Source: Burkholderia sp. Leaf177
GTDB taxonomy: Bacteria; Pseudomonadota; Gammaproteobacteria; Burkholderiales; Burkholderiaceae
Length of the DNA: 64,000 bases
Assembly: GCF_001424345.1 (NCBI RefSeq)
Contig: NZ_LMPF01000021.1
Span: 187,404-251,403, forward strand
Direction of reading: 5' to 3'
The notes under the pieces were generated by a model. The model was not told the DNA's origin, did not search any database, and saw only the letters and a program-made list of their open reading frames with translations. Within the stretch, counting starts at the first letter, position 1. Every line of letters starts with the position of its first letter. Made by a program: the position numbers and the translations under genes. Below, one piece after another: positions 18,362 through 27,124 of this stretch.

Positions 18362-18393
18362 AAGGCCGCACATGGCGGCCTTCTGTCTCTTTG
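18362..18393 (+). terminator. Candidate rho-independent terminator after the XRE-like gene
   Basis: An 8-bp perfect stem AAGGCCGC / GCGGCCTT with loop ACATG is followed by CTGTCTCTTT. It lies about 155 bp after the XRE-like gene stop and about 85 bp before the HEPN/Abi-like gene, so it probably insulates the two. Confidence 0.65.
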
Positions 18394-18476
18394 GCGACTG
18401 GGGATCTTGAGGTCTGTCGGAGAACCGAGAGCGCAACAAGACTTGTTCCCAGCGCGTACCCGTGGACTATACCGTG

Positions 18477-19469
18477 ATGAGCAGTTTGACGCAAATACAT
18501 GTGGCGGATGCAGTGCAAGCGTTGTCGCGCGCACGCCTCAAAAACTACCGCACATTCTTCGGCGCTGTCGACGACCGGGCCGCGTACGGATTGTATTGCT
18601 GGAACGACGCGATCTCCGCTTCATTGTCGCGAGCACTTGCATTTACCGAGATCGCGCTTCGAAATCAGTTCCATGCCGCGTTGAGCGCACGATACGGCGA
18701 GGGCGCCGCCTCGTCGCGCGACTGGTACGCGCATTTGTGTCTCAATCCAAAATCGACCAGCCTGATTCAAAAGATCACGCATGAGCGACGCCGCGTAAGT
18801 GGCGCGTACGAACAGATACCGCGCTCGCCCGCGCCATCACCGGACGACGTGGTGTCGAAACTGAGTTTTGGCTTCTGGCCACATGTGCTCGACATCAGCT
18901 TCGACAATGATAATTGCCCGCTCGACTGGCCTGCGATGCTTATGGAAATCGTGCCTGGGCATCGGCACAGTTCGCTCGCCTTCTGGAGCCGGCCGAGAAA
19001 CCGCGACAACCTGTTCGCACGAATCGATTTTTGCAAGGACCTGAGAAACCGGATTGCGCATCTGGAACCGGTCTGGAAAGCAGGACCATTGATGACCGAA
19101 GGCCGTGCACGAGTCGAGCGGAAGATTCGAGTGGAGCACAGCGCGCCGGCAAATCCGGCCGAAGCATTGGCGCGGCTCCAGATTGCCTATGAGCGTGTGC
19201 TCGAGTTGTTGAAGTGGCTCTCGCCCAGCCTTGGCGAAGTTTATATGGCCAGCGAAGCTCATCATTGTTTCGAGTCGCTCAACCGGATTGCCGCTCTCAA
19301 CGCATACAAACGGCACGGCGGACATCGACGCATCGCGGCTCTGAATCTGAACGCGTATCACTCGTTGCGGCGCCTGAAGAAAGAACTCAGAGGCATCGGC
19401 CGCCACCACGGCGCAGCGGAAGTCCGCAACGGCGGACGGCCACTCGCCCGGTGGATTCCCGTGCTCTAG
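18477..19469 (+). CDS. Abi-like protein with a HEPN RNase motif
   Basis: The protein has 330 residues from the ATG at 18477; a GTG at 18462 would add five. The N-terminal YGLYCWNDAISASLSRALAFTEIALRNQ helix region and the later FCKDLRNRIAHLEPVW motif match Abi-like proteins. RNRIAH fits the HEPN consensus Arg-Asn-x-x-x-His (residues 190-195), which forms the metal-independent RNase active site. HEPN proteins act in toxin-antitoxin and phage-abortive systems as well as in housekeeping. It stands alone: no antitoxin-like or phage gene adjoins it. A convergent FAD oxidase gene ends 6 bp away. Confidence 0.72.
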   Translation: MSSLTQIHVADAVQALSRARLKNYRTFFGAVDDRAAYGLYCWNDAISASLSRALAFTEIALRNQFHAALSARYGEGAASSRDWYAHLCLNPKSTSLIQKITHERRRVSGAYEQIPRSPAPSPDDVVSKLSFGFWPHVLDISFDNDNCPLDWPAMLMEIVPGHRHSSLAFWSRPRNRDNLFARIDFCKDLRNRIAHLEPVWKAGPLMTEGRARVERKIRVEHSAPANPAEALARLQIAYERVLELLKWLSPSLGEVYMASEAHHCFESLNRIAALNAYKRHGGHRRIAALNLNAYHSLRRLKKELRGIGRHHGAAEVRNGGRPLARWIPVL

Positions 19470-19475
19470 CAAGCC

Positions 19476-20864
19476 CTACAAAACCTTCCCCGGATTCAAA
19501 AGTCCCTGCGGATCCAGCGCGGCCTTGATCGCGCGCATCGACTCGATGTCGCTCTCCGAACGCGTGAAGTGCAGGAAATGTTTTTTCTTCGTGCCAATGC
19601 CGTGTTCCGCCGATATCGATCCGTGGAAATGGCGCGTGACGTCGTAGATGATGTCGTCGATTTCATCGTGGTCGTGCTTGCCCATGCCCGGCACGTCGAC
19701 TACCACATGAATGTTGCCGTCGCCGAGATGGCCGTAGATCATCACGGTCGCGTCCGGCCAGCGTTCGCGCAAACGCACGTCGCAGCGTTGCGCCGCCTCG
19801 CCCACTTGCGCGATGGAAAAGCTGACGTCGTAGGCCGCGTGGTTCGGGATGAAACGCTGATACTCGCCGGGTGCGTCGCGGATGGCCCAGAACGCGAGCG
19901 CCTGCGAATCCGATGACGCCAACGCCGCATCGCTCACTACGCCCTCTTCCAGCATCTCGCCCAGGAACTCTTCGAACGCATCGGCGTGACGGACTGGATC
20001 GGTGCCAACGCTTTCGAGCAACACATAAAACGGATGTGCATCGTCAAGCGGCGCACGAAGCGTATCCAGGTTGGCGAGTACCGCGTCGTAATACCCTTTC
20101 CACATGACCTCGAACGCCGATACCCCCGGAGCCAGCCGCGACTGCGCGCGTGAGAGCAATGTGGTCACGGCATCGTATGAAGGCAAACCGCACCACGCGG
20201 TAGCGGTTGCAGTAGGTTTCGGACGCAATCTCAACACAGCGCGCGTAATGATGGCGAGCGTGCCTTCACTGCCGATCAACAGATGCCGCAAGTCATAACC
20301 GCTGTTGTCCTTGATCATCTTGTTGAGGCCGCCGACTACTTTTCCGCTGGCGAGCACGGCTTCGAGACCGAGCACCTGGTCACGCATCATGCCGTATTTG
20401 ATCACGCGGTTTCCGCCGGCGTTCGTCGCCAGATTCCCGCCGATGGAACAACTTCCCCGCGCGCCCAGATCCAGCGGAAAATAGAATCCGGCCGCCGTCG
20501 CAGCTTCCTGTACGACCTGCAGCGGCACGCCGGCTTCGACGGTCATCGTGCTCGAAACCGGATCGATTTCGACGATCTTGTTCATGCGATCGAGGCTGAT
20601 CGCGACCTCCTGACCCTGCACGTTCGCCCCGCCGACTAAGCCGGTCAGTCCGCCTTGCGTCACGACGGCCTGCCCGTGCGCCGAACAGATTCGTAACGCG
20701 TTTGCAAGCTCTGCGGTATCGCGCGGACGGATCACTGCAAGCGGCACGCCGCCCGGCAATCCGCTCCAGTCGACCACGCGCCGGTCCCCGAATTCCTCCG
20801 GCAACGAAACCACTTGCGAACCTAGAGCCTCGCGCAGTGCATGAACCGCTTCCTGTGCCGCCAT
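19476..20864 (-). CDS. FAD-linked oxidase (D-2-hydroxyacid dehydrogenase, GlcD/D-lactate DH type)
   Basis: The 462-residue protein is of standard length. The FAD-binding (PCMH) domain shows TQGGLTGLVGGANVQGQEVAISL and SIGGNLATNAGGNRVIKYGMMRD, and continues to DLRHLLIGSEGTLAIIT. The C-terminal domain has the metal-site sequence YGHLGDGNIHVVVD and SAEHGIGTKKKHFL. The family oxidises D-lactate, glycolate, D-2-hydroxyglutarate and similar acids to 2-oxo acids and passes electrons on. The exact substrate cannot be told. It lies 66 bp downstream of the CoA-transferase gene on the same strand and may be co-transcribed. Confidence 0.9.
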   Translation of the reverse strand: MAAQEAVHALREALGSQVVSLPEEFGDRRVVDWSGLPGGVPLAVIRPRDTAELANALRICSAHGQAVVTQGGLTGLVGGANVQGQEVAISLDRMNKIVEIDPVSSTMTVEAGVPLQVVQEAATAAGFYFPLDLGARGSCSIGGNLATNAGGNRVIKYGMMRDQVLGLEAVLASGKVVGGLNKMIKDNSGYDLRHLLIGSEGTLAIITRAVLRLRPKPTATATAWCGLPSYDAVTTLLSRAQSRLAPGVSAFEVMWKGYYDAVLANLDTLRAPLDDAHPFYVLLESVGTDPVRHADAFEEFLGEMLEEGVVSDAALASSDSQALAFWAIRDAPGEYQRFIPNHAAYDVSFSIAQVGEAAQRCDVRLRERWPDATVMIYGHLGDGNIHVVVDVPGMGKHDHDEIDDIIYDVTRHFHGSISAEHGIGTKKKHFLHFTRSESDIESMRAIKAALDPQGLLNPGKVL

Positions 20865-20930
20865 TTTGCTGTCTCCGTCGATCTTGTTCGATATTTACCA
20901 GATCGTATACGAAAGCCCAATGCGGCACGC

Positions 20931-22427
20931 TCAGCGCTGCATGGTTCCGGTTTCGGCAAAGCGCGTATGCATGCCGAACGCGGCACGCAGATCGTGCGGC
21001 GTGTGTCCGCCGAACCGGGATGCATCGTGGAAATAATCGCGCAGCAATTCGCGATACTGCGGATGAGCGCAATGTTCGATAACCTGCAACGCGCGCTCCC
21101 TCGGCGCGAGCCCCGTCAAATTCGCGAGACCGATTTCGGTCACGATCACATCGACGTCATGTTCGTTGTGATCGCAATGCGGGACCATTGGAACGATGCT
21201 GGATATTGCGCCGTTCTTCGCCACGGACTTCGTCGCGAAAATTGCATAAGACGCGTTGCGCGCAAAGTCGCCCGAGCCGCCAATGCCGTTCATCATGTGC
21301 GTGCCGCCCACGTGCGTGGAGTTCACGTTGCCGTATATATCGGCTTCGAGCGCCGTGTTGATTGCAATCAATCCAAGCCGGCGAATCACCTCGGGATGAT
21401 TGCTCACCTCTTGCGGACGCAACACAAGTTTGTCCCGATAGCGCGACAGATCCTTGAACACGCGCCGCTGGCAATCGGCGGACAACGTAATGGACGCGCC
21501 CGATGCAAAACTCACCTTGCCTTGATCCATAAGCTCAAACGTTGAATCCTGAAGCACTTCTGAATAGATGGTCAGCGCTTCGAACGGCGAGCGAGCAAAG
21601 CCCGACAACACCGCGTTCGCAATGGTCCCGATACCCGCCTGCAACGGCGGCAATGCTTTCGGCAGACGTCCGCGCGACACTTCATGCTGGAAAAATTCGA
21701 TTAGATGTCCGGCGATACGCGCTGTATCGTTATCGGGTTTCTCGACGGTCGAAGGACTGTCAGGCATGTCCGTTATCACGATGGCAGCGATCTTTTCGAT
21801 CGGCACGTGAATAGCTCGTTCGCCAATGCGGTCATCGCAACGAATAATCGGCAGCGGCTGGCGCGAAGGACGTTCTGCTGGCGACCAGATATCGTGAAGA
21901 CCTTCGAGCGCGGCCGGCTGAGCGAGATTCAGTTCGATGATCACCTTTTTCGCGCACGCAGCGAAGGTCGCGGAATTCCCGATCGACGTGGTCGGCACAA
22001 TGCCGCCGCTTTCGGTGATCGCGGCGGCTTCGATGATCGCAATGTCCATTGAACCAAGCCGGTTCGTCCGCAAATGTTCCACCGTCTCCGACAAATGCTG
22101 GTCGATGTACATGACTTCACCGGAGTTGATCGCGCGACGCAACGTGCTGTCCACCTGGAACGGCATCCTGCGTGCGAGCACGCCAGCTTGAGTGAGCTTC
22201 CTGTCGGTATCGTGGCCTAACGATGCACCCGTAATCAACGTAATACGCAACGGCTTGCCTTCGCGTTGTGCGCGCTCCGCGAGCGCGGCGGGCACGGCCT
22301 TGGCGTCACCGGCGCGCGTGAATCCGCTTGCGCCTACGATCATGCCATCGTGGATCAACTGCGCGGCTTCATCGCTCGACATGATCTTGCCGAGCAAGGG
22401 TTTGTATCGGATGCGTTCTTCAAACAT
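20931..22427 (-). CDS. Succinyl-CoA:acetate CoA-transferase / acetyl-CoA hydrolase family
   Basis: Start at ATG 22427 (MFEERIRYKPLLGKIMSSDE) gives 498 residues, typical of the succinate CoA-transferase group (AarC/Ach1 type). Signatures include IVGASGFTRAGDAKAVPAAL and ALEADIYGNVNSTHV, where the Glu is the expected CoA-thioester-forming residue. The strongly conserved GGTHMMNGIGGSGDFARNA also occurs. The enzyme exchanges CoA between succinate and acetate, or propionate, in the cytoplasm, linking acetate handling to the TCA cycle. A longer reading frame upstream is not supported, since the region before 22427 lacks family similarity. Confidence 0.9.
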   Translation of the reverse strand: MFEERIRYKPLLGKIMSSDEAAQLIHDGMIVGASGFTRAGDAKAVPAALAERAQREGKPLRITLITGASLGHDTDRKLTQAGVLARRMPFQVDSTLRRAINSGEVMYIDQHLSETVEHLRTNRLGSMDIAIIEAAAITESGGIVPTTSIGNSATFAACAKKVIIELNLAQPAALEGLHDIWSPAERPSRQPLPIIRCDDRIGERAIHVPIEKIAAIVITDMPDSPSTVEKPDNDTARIAGHLIEFFQHEVSRGRLPKALPPLQAGIGTIANAVLSGFARSPFEALTIYSEVLQDSTFELMDQGKVSFASGASITLSADCQRRVFKDLSRYRDKLVLRPQEVSNHPEVIRRLGLIAINTALEADIYGNVNSTHVGGTHMMNGIGGSGDFARNASYAIFATKSVAKNGAISSIVPMVPHCDHNEHDVDVIVTEIGLANLTGLAPRERALQVIEHCAHPQYRELLRDYFHDASRFGGHTPHDLRAAFGMHTRFAETGTMQR

Positions 22428-22655
22428 GGTCGTCCTTGCGTATTCGGCGAGCCCGCCATGTATTGGCGGAACCGCGTTCTGGTTGCGGTGCCGCCAGCAT
22501 GCCGTGCCACCTTCACCGCGCCTATCAGGTTCTGCCGAAAAATCAGTGCAACAGCGTGCTGCAAAATGCGCCGCCGCACCGCATCGATCCAGCCAAACTA
22601 CAATGCGTCTTTCTACGTTCAGTGCACGACAACCCGACATAACGAGGATCAACGC

Positions 22656-23423
22656 ATGACAGAGCTTTTCGATCTGAGCGGCCGCACCGCGCTTGTCACC
22701 GGTTCGGCGCGCGGCATTGGCTTTGCACTCGCCGAAGGACTCGCGAACGCGGGCGCCAGCGTGATCATCAATGGAACACGCGCCGACACCGTGAACGAAG
22801 CGGTAACGCGTCTTGCGAACAAAGGCTTGAAAGCGCAAGGCCGCGCCTTCGATGTCACGAGCGAACAAGCCGTGCACGACGCCTTCGCCCACTGGGACGA
22901 ACAAGGCGTGCAGATCGACATCGTCATCAATAACGCGGGCATACAGTTTCGCAAGCCGCTGATCGAGCTTGAACTAAGTGACTGGCAACGCGTGATCGAT
23001 ACCAATCTCACTAGCGCGTTCATCGTTTCGAAGCAAGCAGCAAAGCGCATGATCGCGCGCGGCAAGGGCGGCAAGATCGTCAACATCGGCTCGCTTACGA
23101 GCGAAGGCGCGCGTGCGACCGTGGGCGCGTACACCGCGGCGAAGGGCGGCATCAAGATGCTGACGCGCGCGATGAGCGCGGAATGGGCGGCATCGAATAT
23201 CCAGGCCAACGCTATCGGCCCGGGATATATCCTCACCGACATGAACAAGCCACTGGTCGAAAATCCGACCTTCGATGCATGGGTGAAAAGCAGCAATCCG
23301 TCTCAGCGATGGGGCTCGCCGGAAGAACTTGTCGGCACGGCGGTGTTTTTGTCGTCGGCGGCATCGAGTTATGTGAACGGACAGATCATTTACGTCGATG
23401 GCGGATGGCTTGCCGTGCTTTGA
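22656..23423 (+). CDS. SDR-family oxidoreductase, gluconate 5-dehydrogenase-like
   Basis: The 255-residue protein starts at the ATG after ACGAGG. It has the Rossmann motif TGSARGIG (residues 16-23), NNAG, and the catalytic Ser and Tyr-x-x-x-Lys in IGSLTSEGARATVGAYTAAKGG. The C-terminal YVNGQIIYVDGGW is standard for SDRs. The sequence resembles the gluconate 5-dehydrogenase / 2-deoxy-D-gluconate 3-dehydrogenase branch, which interconverts sugar acids and keto-acids with NAD(P). No sugar-acid genes adjoin it. It is divergent from the CoA-transferase gene with a 228-bp shared promoter region. Confidence 0.88.
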   Translation: MTELFDLSGRTALVTGSARGIGFALAEGLANAGASVIINGTRADTVNEAVTRLANKGLKAQGRAFDVTSEQAVHDAFAHWDEQGVQIDIVINNAGIQFRKPLIELELSDWQRVIDTNLTSAFIVSKQAAKRMIARGKGGKIVNIGSLTSEGARATVGAYTAAKGGIKMLTRAMSAEWAASNIQANAIGPGYILTDMNKPLVENPTFDAWVKSSNPSQRWGSPEELVGTAVFLSSAASSYVNGQIIYVDGGWLAVL

Positions 23424-23527
23424 CGCTCGAGCGCGATGCATTCAAAAAAGTCATGCGTACGTTCGTTTAAGAAACGCACGCGGATACCGGCAAATAATCC
23501 ATTGCCACAACGAACACAAGCTAAGTA

Positions 23528-23551
23528 TTCTTGAAGAGACCGCTTCAAGAA
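23528..23551. promoter_or_regulatory. Perfect inverted repeat upstream of the response-regulator gene
   Basis: TTCTTGAAG and CTTCAAGAA form a perfect 9-bp inverted repeat around AGACCG, 46 bp before the response-regulator start codon. It is not followed by a T-run, so an operator, perhaps for the regulator itself, is more likely than a terminator. Confidence 0.5.
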
Positions 23552-23597
23552 CACGAACGAAAACCGCCGATCAAGCAGTCCGCAACCTGGAGATGCC

Positions 23598-24299
23598 ATG
23601 AGGTTTCTGGTGGCCGACGACCACGAGTTGATCCGCCAAGGCGTGAAAGCGCTGTTGCGCGGACTCGACCCGGACGCCCAGTTCGACGAAGCCGATAGCT
23701 GGGAAACACTCGCCGCCGCAGCCCGGCCGGATGCGAACCACGATCTCGCAATCGTCGATCTGCACATGTCCGGCATGGAAGGCGCGGCGTCGCTACAGAC
23801 GCTGCTGAAGGCAAACCCGGCGCTGCCGCTGGTGGTGTTGTCGGCGGAAGAATCCGCAGATGAAATGCGCGCGGTGCTCGCAGCCGGCGCGCTCGGATTC
23901 GTGCCCAAGCGCGAACCCGCGAGCGTGATGCTCAAGGCAATCGAGCTCGTGCTGCTCGGCGGCGCCTACGTTCCTATTGAAGCACTTAGTCTGCTCGGCC
24001 CCGCGCAGGCCCCGGAGCGCGTCGCGGAACGTTCGGGTGCGGCGGTCGTGGAGGCAACGCCCGCCGGCATCCAGCCGCATCATCGGCATCTGATGGAAAA
24101 CCTGTCGCCCCGGCAGCAGGAAATCATGCGGCTCGTGTATCGCGGCTGGACCAACAAGATGATCGCGCGCGAACTCGGCGTTGCCGAGGGAACCGTCAAG
24201 GTGCACTTGTCCGTCATGTTCCGGGCGCTTTGCGTCCACAACCGCTCGGCGGCGATCGCGCTGATCAGCGGCTGGCTGGAAACCGGCCGCACGCTTTGA
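23598..24299 (+). CDS. NarL/LuxR-family response regulator
   Basis: The 233-residue protein has a receiver domain with acidic Asp7 and Asp8, phospho-acceptor Asp54 (AIVDLHMSG) and Lys104 (GFVPKREP). A linker leads to a LuxR-type helix-turn-helix (LSPRQQEIMRLVYRGWTNKM, then IARELGVAEGTVKVHLS). It should bind DNA on phosphorylation. The convergent hybrid histidine kinase ends at the very next base and is the obvious partner. An inverted repeat lies upstream and may be its own binding site. The signal is unknown. Confidence 0.92.
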   Translation: MRFLVADDHELIRQGVKALLRGLDPDAQFDEADSWETLAAAARPDANHDLAIVDLHMSGMEGAASLQTLLKANPALPLVVLSAEESADEMRAVLAAGALGFVPKREPASVMLKAIELVLLGGAYVPIEALSLLGPAQAPERVAERSGAAVVEATPAGIQPHHRHLMENLSPRQQEIMRLVYRGWTNKMIARELGVAEGTVKVHLSVMFRALCVHNRSAAIALISGWLETGRTL

Positions 24300-26084
24300 T
24301 TACGATGCCGGCGGGTGCCGCTCCAGCGCAGCATTACGTTCGCCTTGCTGCCACAGCGCATCGAGCGTGCGGCGCAAGCGGGCCGGCGTCACGGGTTTGT
24401 GCAGCACGGGGATGCCTTGCGCGGCGAGCGTGCTGAGTTCGGACGACGCCATGTCGCCCGTGATCATCAGCGTGACGATGTCGCCATCGCCCCGTTCCCA
24501 CAACGCCTGGCGAACCGCGCGCACCGCTTGCGCGCCGGTACGGTGGTTGCCGAGCTGGTAGTCGCACAGGAGCGCATCGGGCACGAAATCTTCTTCAACG
24601 GCCTGCACCGCCGCCCGTTCGTCACGCACGCTTCGCACGATGCATCCCCAACGGCCGAGCAAGCGTTCGAGGGCGGCGAGGATGGCGGGGTCGTCGTCGA
24701 TGCAAAGAATTCGCCGCCCCGCCGCCGTTGGTCCGCCCGATGCGGGATCGTTGAGTCTTGCGGTGATGGTGATCAGGTCCGGGTCGCCACGTTTGACGGG
24801 CACGCCGATCGTCGTGCCGCGTCCCGCGGCGGAGCGCAGCGTCACGTCGGCCCCGAGCAGTTTCACGAGTCGCCTGACGGTCGGCAAACCGAGTCCATGT
24901 CCTTGCCGCGGTTTGTTATCGGACAGCCTTGCTTGATAAAACTCCTCGAACACGAGTTCGTGCTCCTCCGGCGCAATGCCGATTCCTGAGTCGCGTACCT
25001 CGATCCGGCCGCTCCGGTAGCCCATCCATATTGCACCGCGCTCGGTGTATCGGATGGCGTTAGATATCAAATTCCCAAGCACGCGTTCGAGCAGGACAGG
25101 ATCGGAAAACGCGACCGCGTCAGTCGGCGCGATGCGCAACGCCAGACCCTTGGCGGCGGCAAGCGGACGGTATTGGGTATCGATGCGGCCGAAAATCTCC
25201 GAGAGCCGGAAATGCAGCGGTATCACTTGTGTAACGCCGCTTTCCAGGCGCGCGAGATCCAGCACCTGATTGAACAGCCCGTTCAGCGCTTCGACATTTG
25301 CAATGATGCTGTCGGCCGTTTCGCTGCGCTGAGCAGCGGACGCCAGCGTGTCTTTCAACGATTCCGCCAGCAGGCCGATTGCATGCAGCGGCTGGCGCAA
25401 GTCATGACTCGCGGCCGCGAAAAAACGCGTTCTCGCGCGACTCGCTTCTTCTGTCACGCGCTGCTGTATAGCAAGCGATTCGGCAAGGCGCTGCTGGTTC
25501 ACACGCGCTTCGACGACACGCCGGAACATGGTCCGGTAGCGCGCGGCGTACACGTTCATCGCGATAAAAAACACGGCGAGCACCACGCCGACCACAATCC
25601 GGTCGCGTGTGGGCGAGCTGAAGTTCAGCACCATGGCGGGCATCAGGAGCAACGGAATGGCGCTGGAGAAATTGAGGAGATCGAACCCGCTCGACATGAA
25701 GACGCCCGCCGCCAAAGTCACGAGCAGCACGGTATGGAGAACGGGAAGATCGGCTTGCTGGCTATGGAATGCGAACCAGATGGAAAGCCCGGGCGCGCTG
25801 TACAGCACGATACTGCGAAGCGCGTGAAGGTTGATCCATTGGCGTGGCGCGAACATCTCCGGCCAATGACGGTTCCAGGCCCATAGTGCAATTCCGCCAA
25901 AATTAGCAATGCTATAGAAGACAATCCAGGCCGTGAAAAGCCCGTGCTGCGCAATGGAACCGAAATAAACCGCGCTCAAGGCCGCAATGGATAACCAGTG
26001 CGTAAAGAATGCAATGGGGTCCTGAGCATAAAGAACCTTGGCGAGATCCTTGTCTATTTCGCGCCGCATTGGATCGTTCTGCAT
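24300..26084 (-). CDS. Hybrid sensor histidine kinase with C-terminal receiver domain
   Basis: Start at ATG 26084 (MQNDPMRREIDKDL) gives 594 residues. The N-terminal 190 residues hold about six membrane segments with no large periplasmic loop, so the signal is likely sensed in the membrane. The HisKA motif AAASHDLRQPLHAIGLLAES has phospho-His227. The ATPase domain shows NLISNAIRYTERGAIW, RDSGIGIAPEE and GHGLGLPTVRRLV. A receiver domain (about 470-590) starts ILCIDDDPAILAAL, with the acceptor Asp in LLCDYQLG. This layout is common in proteobacterial kinases paired with NarL-type regulators, as here. Confidence 0.92.
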   Translation of the reverse strand: MQNDPMRREIDKDLAKVLYAQDPIAFFTHWLSIAALSAVYFGSIAQHGLFTAWIVFYSIANFGGIALWAWNRHWPEMFAPRQWINLHALRSIVLYSAPGLSIWFAFHSQQADLPVLHTVLLVTLAAGVFMSSGFDLLNFSSAIPLLLMPAMVLNFSSPTRDRIVVGVVLAVFFIAMNVYAARYRTMFRRVVEARVNQQRLAESLAIQQRVTEEASRARTRFFAAASHDLRQPLHAIGLLAESLKDTLASAAQRSETADSIIANVEALNGLFNQVLDLARLESGVTQVIPLHFRLSEIFGRIDTQYRPLAAAKGLALRIAPTDAVAFSDPVLLERVLGNLISNAIRYTERGAIWMGYRSGRIEVRDSGIGIAPEEHELVFEEFYQARLSDNKPRQGHGLGLPTVRRLVKLLGADVTLRSAAGRGTTIGVPVKRGDPDLITITARLNDPASGGPTAAGRRILCIDDDPAILAALERLLGRWGCIVRSVRDERAAVQAVEEDFVPDALLCDYQLGNHRTGAQAVRAVRQALWERGDGDIVTLMITGDMASSELSTLAAQGIPVLHKPVTPARLRRTLDALWQQGERNAALERHPPAS

Positions 26085-26296
26085 CTTGTCAGCCCCTTGG
26101 TTTGCCGGGTGCGCGCCTGGCTGACGCACATGGGAACGACTTGGCTAAACGACACTGGCTATAACGGTGGGGCGTCTGGCGCCTTGAGACCTTACGCAAG
26201 TTTACCTGACGGCTATTACTTTAGCCATATGGCGCAACCCGCGTCTGATAACCATACTTCGGTCGACATCCAATAAAACACACGAGGGAGAACAAC

Positions 26297-27124
26297 ATGG
26301 ACACCATGACATTGCACGCGCGTGCCGCGAGCCCCGACACCGCGATACTTCCCGATCTCTGGCGCCGCCGCACGCATCTGTCGCACGACGAAATGGTGTC
26401 CATGTACCATCTGGTCCGCGGTGCGTTGCGCGCCTACCACCCGCTCGAACTGCAGTCCCTTCGCGAAGACAAGGAAGAACTCGTCGCGCAGTTCATCTAC
26501 GCCAAGGTGCTGCGTCTCGAGCCGGGTCATACCACCGCCAAGTCCAGCGCAGAAAGCGCTCCGTCGAACAACTACGCCATTTGCGCTTATTTCAGGCGCT
26601 ATCTGATCGACTGCCTGCGCAGCGCGAGCCACCAGCGCAATGTGTCTATGGAAGTGAGCGGCATCGACCAGCAAGTCGATGAACATGCCCAGGCTATCGA
26701 AGATCCCGTCAGTTCAGTGCTTCTGCAATATGGACTCGATGAGCCCCGCGTTCGGCGAATGGCGCGTGCCTTCATACGTTCCCTCGACCGGCACGAGCGC
26801 GTGGTGCTTGCAGGAACGCTCGGCCGCGATTGCGGCCGCAAGGGCGGGCTTTCGCGGATCGCAGCGGACCATAAGGTGCCTTCCTATCATTATCGTGCGG
26901 TGAAGCTGGGCGTCGCGTTGCGGAAAACCGCGCGGCCGGAAGATTTTGCCGCGACCAAAATCGGCCGCTGGCTAACGGATGTGGTCGGGATTGCGATCAG
27001 CGTGGAGCATCAGCCGGTCATGCTGGTCGTGCTCGACCTGCTCGCAGCGGAGTCCGTCGGCGGCGTGAACGGTTACGCGTTTGAACGTGAGGGCGATTAC
27101 GCCGTTACGCCCGCAGCCGCGTAA
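26297..27124 (+). CDS. Uncharacterised protein with sigma-factor-like helical pattern
   Basis: The 275-residue protein follows a GAGGGAG ribosome binding site. It is helical, without membrane segments. The segment YAICAYFRRYLIDCLRSASH looks like sigma region 2. A later part, from RMARAFIRSLDRHERVVLAG to GGLSRIAADHKVPSYHYRAV, resembles a region 4 helix-turn-helix. These similarities are weak and judged by eye. It is divergent from the histidine kinase (212-bp gap), and its stop codon overlaps the tail of a convergent pseudogene by 20 bp. No named family is claimed. Confidence 0.65.
   Translation: MDTMTLHARAASPDTAILPDLWRRRTHLSHDEMVSMYHLVRGALRAYHPLELQSLREDKEELVAQFIYAKVLRLEPGHTTAKSSAESAPSNNYAICAYFRRYLIDCLRSASHQRNVSMEVSGIDQQVDEHAQAIEDPVSSVLLQYGLDEPRVRRMARAFIRSLDRHERVVLAGTLGRDCGRKGGLSRIAADHKVPSYHYRAVKLGVALRKTARPEDFAATKIGRWLTDVVGIAISVEHQPVMLVVLDLLAAESVGGVNGYAFEREGDYAVTPAAA

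Noticed and set aside
20931..22904. Longer start for the CoA-transferase gene
   Set aside because: The added 159 codons have no similarity to the family and run through the divergent SDR promoter and gene; ATG 22427 gives the normal N-terminus.
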